From positions 1,396,001 to 1,460,000 of the forward strand of contig NZ_CP124535.1 in NCBI RefSeq assembly GCF_029953595.1: a stretch of DNA of 64,000 nucleotides, in the 5' to 3' direction. Positions 61,188-64,000 of the stretch are shown here, in pieces. The stretch's first letter is position 1, and every line of letters starts with the position of its first letter. The translations under genes and the position numbers were made by a program. The notes beneath the pieces were generated by a model, which saw nothing but the letters and a program-made list of their open reading frames with translations, ran no database searches and was not told the origin of the DNA. Origin of the DNA: Fuscovulum ytuae. GTDB taxonomy: Bacteria > Pseudomonadota > Alphaproteobacteria > Rhodobacterales > Rhodobacteraceae.

Positions 61188-61823
61188 ATGTGCTTGCGTG
61201 CTGTGTTGGGGTTTCTGGTCGGGTTTTCCGCTGCGCTGGCAGGCAGCCTGGCGATGGCGGATGAGAGTGGGGCGGATACGGTTGATCCCGTCCGCTTCCA
61301 GCGCCTGAGCGACCAGAAGACCTATCCGGTTCAGGTGCGCGGTAAGCAGATCCTGCCCGGAACGCGCCAGATCTACCTTTCCGGTCGGGTCAACGCGGTG
61401 CCGGCGTTGATGGCACGGCCGGGCATTCTGGATTGCCTGAAACCGGGATATCCGGTGGAGCCCTCTTCCTTTGACTGGGAAGGGATGCGCGACGATGCGG
61501 AACTCACCGTCTGCCTGCACCATGCCTTCGCCTCCATCGGGTCCGCCGAAGGGATAGCGGCATGGTTGAGCGAGGCTGGCCTGGAAATGGGGAAGGATGG
61601 TGGCGACGGCTCAGGAGGGGTGCGTTATGGCCGACAGGGCATGTCGGTCTACGACTATTCTTTCGTTTGGAAGACGAAAGGGAAAGGACCGCTCTATGGT
61701 CCGCACCGCGGTAATCCCGTGGCAGGTCAGAACGTCCGGTCCACCACCATCGACTATGCGCTGGATCCGAATGAGATGCCGATAGACGTGGGTGTGTCTC
61801 ATCAGGGAACTTGGGTGAAGTAG
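61188..61823 (+). CDS. Secreted protein of unknown function
   Basis: This 211-aa protein has a Sec signal peptide (MCLRAVLGFLVGFSAALAGSLAMA). The mature part has two cysteines (ILDCLKPGYP, LTVCLHHAF) that may form a disulfide, and ends in a Gly- and Tyr-rich segment (VYDYSFVWKTKGKGPLYGP). I do not recognise a domain. GAGGG precedes the ATG. Neighbours (repeat elements and a convergent phosphomannomutase) do not suggest a role. Confidence 0.75.
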   Translation: MCLRAVLGFLVGFSAALAGSLAMADESGADTVDPVRFQRLSDQKTYPVQVRGKQILPGTRQIYLSGRVNAVPALMARPGILDCLKPGYPVEPSSFDWEGMRDDAELTVCLHHAFASIGSAEGIAAWLSEAGLEMGKDGGDGSGGVRYGRQGMSVYDYSFVWKTKGKGPLYGPHRGNPVAGQNVRSTTIDYALDPNEMPIDVGVSHQGTWVK

Positions 61824-61937
61824 CGAGTGGAGGGGTTGCTGGACCGGGCGACCGGCTGGGGGTGGCGGGAGGGTCTATGGGCGCGAGGCATTACGCCCTA
61901 CGCGTGGTTCGGCGGGGATGACGCGCCACGGAATTGG

Positions 61938-61960
61938 TCTTCATCTTGGCCCAAATACTC
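61938..61960 (-). repeat. AAGATGAAG repeat core (short copy)
   Basis: On the minus strand GAGTATTTGGGCCAAGATGAAGA equals the core of the 54456-54528 copy over 21 bases, but without the GC hairpins. It lies downstream of the phosphomannomutase gene in a convergent gap. Confidence 0.75.
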
Positions 61961-61989
61961 ATCTTGCGACGGCGGGGCCGGGCGCGCGG

Positions 61990-63357
61990 TCAGGGGAGGA
62001 GGGCGGTGATCTCGGCCACCGCTGCCTCTACCAGATCGGGGCGGGCGCGGGATTCGACGTTGAGGCGGAGGAGCGGTTCGGTGTTCGAGCCGCGCAGGTT
62101 CATCCGCCATGTGCCGAAATCGAGCGAGAGGCCGTCGGTCAGGTCGCGGCTTTCGGCGCGGGGGGTGTAGAGCGCGTCGATGCGGGCGATGGCGGCGGGG
62201 ACGTCGGCCACGCGGAAGTTGATCTCGCCCGAGGACGGAAAGGCGGCACGGCGGTCGGCCAGCAGCGTGGCGAGGGGTTGGCCCGTGCGGCCGATGAGTT
62301 CGGCGAGGAGAAGCCACGGGATCATGCCGCTGTCGCAGGCGTAGAAGTCGCGGAAGTAGTGATGGGCCGACATTTCGCCGCCATAAACGGCACCGGTGTC
62401 GCGGAGCGCCTGTTTGAGGAAGGCGTGTCCCGTCCGGGCCATGACGGCGCGGCCCCCGGCAGTGGCGATGGCGGCTTGGGTGGCAAGGATCACGCGGGGG
62501 TCGTGGATGATGGTGGACCCCGGTTCCTTGGCGCAGAACACCTCGGCCAGAAGGCCCACGACATATTCGCCGGGGACGAAGCGGCCTTCGTGATCGAAGA
62601 AGAAGCAGCGGTCGAAATCGCCGTCGAAGGCGACGCCCAGATCGGCGCGGGCCGCGATTACCGCCTGGGCGGTGGCGGGCTGGTTTTCGGGCAGGAGCGG
62701 GTTTGGGATACCGTTGGGGAAGCTGCCATCGGGCGCGTGATGCATCCGGGTGAAGCGGAGGGGGGCACCTTTGGCCATGAGCGCTGTGGCGAGTGCGTCG
62801 AAGGTGGGGCCTGCGGCACCGTTGCCGCAATTGACGAGGATGTGGAGGGGGCGGAGTGCGGCGATATCCACGAAGGAAAGGACGCGGTCCACGTAAGCCG
62901 CGCGGGTGGCGCCGGCGTCGGTGAGGGTGCCGCCGGGTTGGGCCGGCGCGAAGGCTTGCGTTTCGGCCAAGGCCCGGATCGCGGCCATTGTGGTGGCGGG
63001 GTCGAGGGGGGCGGCCCCGGCCTGCACCAGTTTCATCCCGTTGTAATCCATCGGGTTATGCGAGGCGGTGACGCAGATGCCGCCATCGGCCGCCAGATGC
63101 CCGGTGGCGAAATAGACCTCTTCCGTGCCGCAGAGGCCGAGGTCCAGCACCTCGACCCCCGCTTGCATCAGGCCTTGGGCGACGGCGGCGGCGAGGCTTT
63201 CGGAGGAGGCGCGGATGTCGCGGCCCAGCACGACGCGGCGCGCGGCGAGCGTTTCCCCATAGGCGCGGCCAATGCGGCGCGCGATGCCTTCGTCAAGGTC
63301 AATCCCGAGGCGGCCGCGGATGTCATAGGCTTTGAAGCAGGTCAGCGGTTCGGACAT
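61990..63357 (-). CDS. Phosphomannomutase/phosphoglucomutase
   Basis: This 455-aa alpha-D-phosphohexomutase has FKAYDIRGRLG (about 8-18), the phosphoserine loop TASHNPMDYNGMK (about 98-110), the metal loop DGDFDRCFFFD (about 242-252) and the sugar-binding GEMSAHHYFRDFYACDSG (about 322-339). It interconverts hexose 6- and 1-phosphates for nucleotide-sugar and polysaccharide synthesis. AGGAGG precedes the ATG at 63357. Confidence 0.94.
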   Translation of the reverse strand: MSEPLTCFKAYDIRGRLGIDLDEGIARRIGRAYGETLAARRVVLGRDIRASSESLAAAVAQGLMQAGVEVLDLGLCGTEEVYFATGHLAADGGICVTASHNPMDYNGMKLVQAGAAPLDPATTMAAIRALAETQAFAPAQPGGTLTDAGATRAAYVDRVLSFVDIAALRPLHILVNCGNGAAGPTFDALATALMAKGAPLRFTRMHHAPDGSFPNGIPNPLLPENQPATAQAVIAARADLGVAFDGDFDRCFFFDHEGRFVPGEYVVGLLAEVFCAKEPGSTIIHDPRVILATQAAIATAGGRAVMARTGHAFLKQALRDTGAVYGGEMSAHHYFRDFYACDSGMIPWLLLAELIGRTGQPLATLLADRRAAFPSSGEINFRVADVPAAIARIDALYTPRAESRDLTDGLSLDFGTWRMNLRGSNTEPLLRLNVESRARPDLVEAAVAEITALLP

Positions 63358-63548
63358 TGGGGCCTCCTGATGCACTCGGACAGGTTTGGGTGGTAGCAGG
63401 CGGCATCGGTGACGGGAAGGGGGCGATATGGTGCGTAAAAGAATCGGCTTTACATTTCTGACTGTTTCAATAAGGTAATTGGCAGACGCTTAGCCAACCC
63501 CTGTGGTCAGCCCGGTGCCCTTCCCCTTTTCACAAAGAGGCCGGTCCC

Positions 63549-63692
63549 ATGATCCGATCCCCAGACTCCCCACCTGCCCCTGCCCTGCCCGATTGGCTGG
63601 AATGGATGCGCCTTGCCCTTTGCGATGGATTGCCGATGAGTGGCGGGCTGTCGCTGGAAGTGCTGTTTGATCGGTTGGAGGGGCGGGCATGA
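63549..63692 (+). CDS. 47-aa protein translationally coupled to hemP
   Basis: ATG at 63549 (AAAGAGG upstream) opens a 47-codon frame starting MIRSPDSPPAPALPDWLEWM and ending LSLEVLFDRLEGRA, whose TGA overlaps the hemP ATG. It has a Pro-rich start and an amphipathic helical second half. I do not recognise it; coupling to hemP suggests an iron or haem link. Confidence 0.6.
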   Translation: MIRSPDSPPAPALPDWLEWMRLALCDGLPMSGGLSLEVLFDRLEGRA

Positions 63693-63904
63693 CACTGCAT
63701 TCCGATCCGAGGCGGTTGACGGGGGATGCGATGTGTCCGGTTCCGGCGGGTGCGGTGGCGCCGCTGCGGTCGGGGCTGGAGGTGGCCCCTTTGCATGATG
63801 CGCGGGTCTTGACGCGCGGCGGGGTACAGGCGCGGATCGTGCTGGATGGGCAGGTCTATGCGCTGCGGATCACGCGGGCGGGCAAGTTGATCCTGACCAA
63901 GTAA
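63689..63904 (+). CDS. hemP: Hemin uptake protein HemP
   Basis: This 71-aa protein ends with the HemP consensus GGVQARIVLDGQVYALRITRAGKLILTK (about 44-71). HemP is a small protein encoded with hemin uptake genes and regulated by iron. Its start overlaps the stop of the 47-aa gene. Hemin receptor or transporter genes would be expected beyond the right edge. I found no clear Fur or Irr box in 63358-63548. Confidence 0.88.
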   Translation: MTLHSDPRRLTGDAMCPVPAGAVAPLRSGLEVAPLHDARVLTRGGVQARIVLDGQVYALRITRAGKLILTK

Positions 63905-63959
63905 AGGGCCGCCGCGACAGCGCCGTGACAGGCTGGGGATGGCGGTGTAAGGGTCGGGC

Positions 63960-64000
63960 ATGACTGATCCCGCCCCCCTGCCCCCGTCATCGCCGCCTGA
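63960..64000 (+). CDS. Possible start of a gene cut by the right edge
   Basis: ATG at 63960 opens a frame of 13 codons (MTDPAPLPPSSPP) that runs off the window. GGGTCGG just upstream is a weak ribosome site. A Pro-rich start cannot be assigned. Confidence 0.3.
   Translation, partial: MTDPAPLPPSSPP

Noticed and set aside
63358-63548. Fur or Irr box upstream of hemP
   Set aside because: The region is moderately AT-rich (63440-63480), but I could not find a symmetrical iron box; the assignment would be wishful.

Overview
The window is high-GC alphaproteobacterial DNA from a bacteriochlorophyll-a-producing member of the Rhodobacteraceae, most like the Rhodobacter/Cereibacter group. The grounds are the ppaA/bchFNBHLM-lhaA-puh-acsF-puhE-hemA-cycA gene order, a pucBAC operon, a smo-type hexitol operon, and PpsR boxes of the form TGT-N12-ACA. 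I saw no rRNA, tRNA, CRISPR array, transposase or integrase.

1-16.7 kb is the right arm of a photosynthesis gene cluster. A truncated ppaA/aerR-like gene reads out of the left edge. It is divergent from a long plus-strand superoperon, bchF-N-B-H-L-M-lhaA-puhA-B-C-orf98-acsF-puhE-hemA, which is followed by cytochrome c2 (cycA) and a strong terminator. Two PpsR boxes lie in the divergent promoter. 17.0-30.7 kb, on the minus strand, is a urea island: urease structural and accessory genes (ureD, A, B, C, E, F, G) and a urea ABC transporter (urtABCDE). Extra genes sit inside the urease operon: a 54-aa His-rich membrane microprotein, a Tat-type cyclase-family hydrolase, an AhpD-like protein and a Met-rich 61-aa protein. 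A 110-aa gene lies on the opposite strand.

31.1-40.6 kb holds an orphan Phd-type antitoxin and a hexitol operon (SorC-type regulator, HAD phosphatase, smoEFGK, two tandem smoS-like dehydrogenases, mtlK). 40.9-60.8 kb is a large sugar-acid catabolic region: ribokinase, two FucU mutarotases, a complete ABC transporter, FGGY kinase, M42 peptidase-like, creatininase-like and BtpA-like proteins, aldo/keto reductase, lactonase, isomerase-like protein, UxaA-type dehydratase and a GntR/FadR regulator. Four copies of the palindrome CTAACATGTTAG, or close variants, mark four of its promoter regions, which suggests one regulon. A pucBAC antenna operon (45.4-48.4 kb) sits inside this region, between the transporter's binding-protein gene and its permease genes. 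Its alpha subunit carries Phe44-Leu45, which predicts a blue-shifted LH2. 61.2-64 kb has a secreted protein of unknown function, a phosphomannomutase and hemP.

Three families of non-coding repeats run through the window. The first is a GC-hairpin plus GAGTATTT-CCAAGATGAAG element; one copy appears to have been captured in frame inside bchB. The second is a 4 x 12-bp TGTG-periodic element (four copies). The third is a cluster of four perfect hairpins with TGACGCA/TGCGTCA cores.
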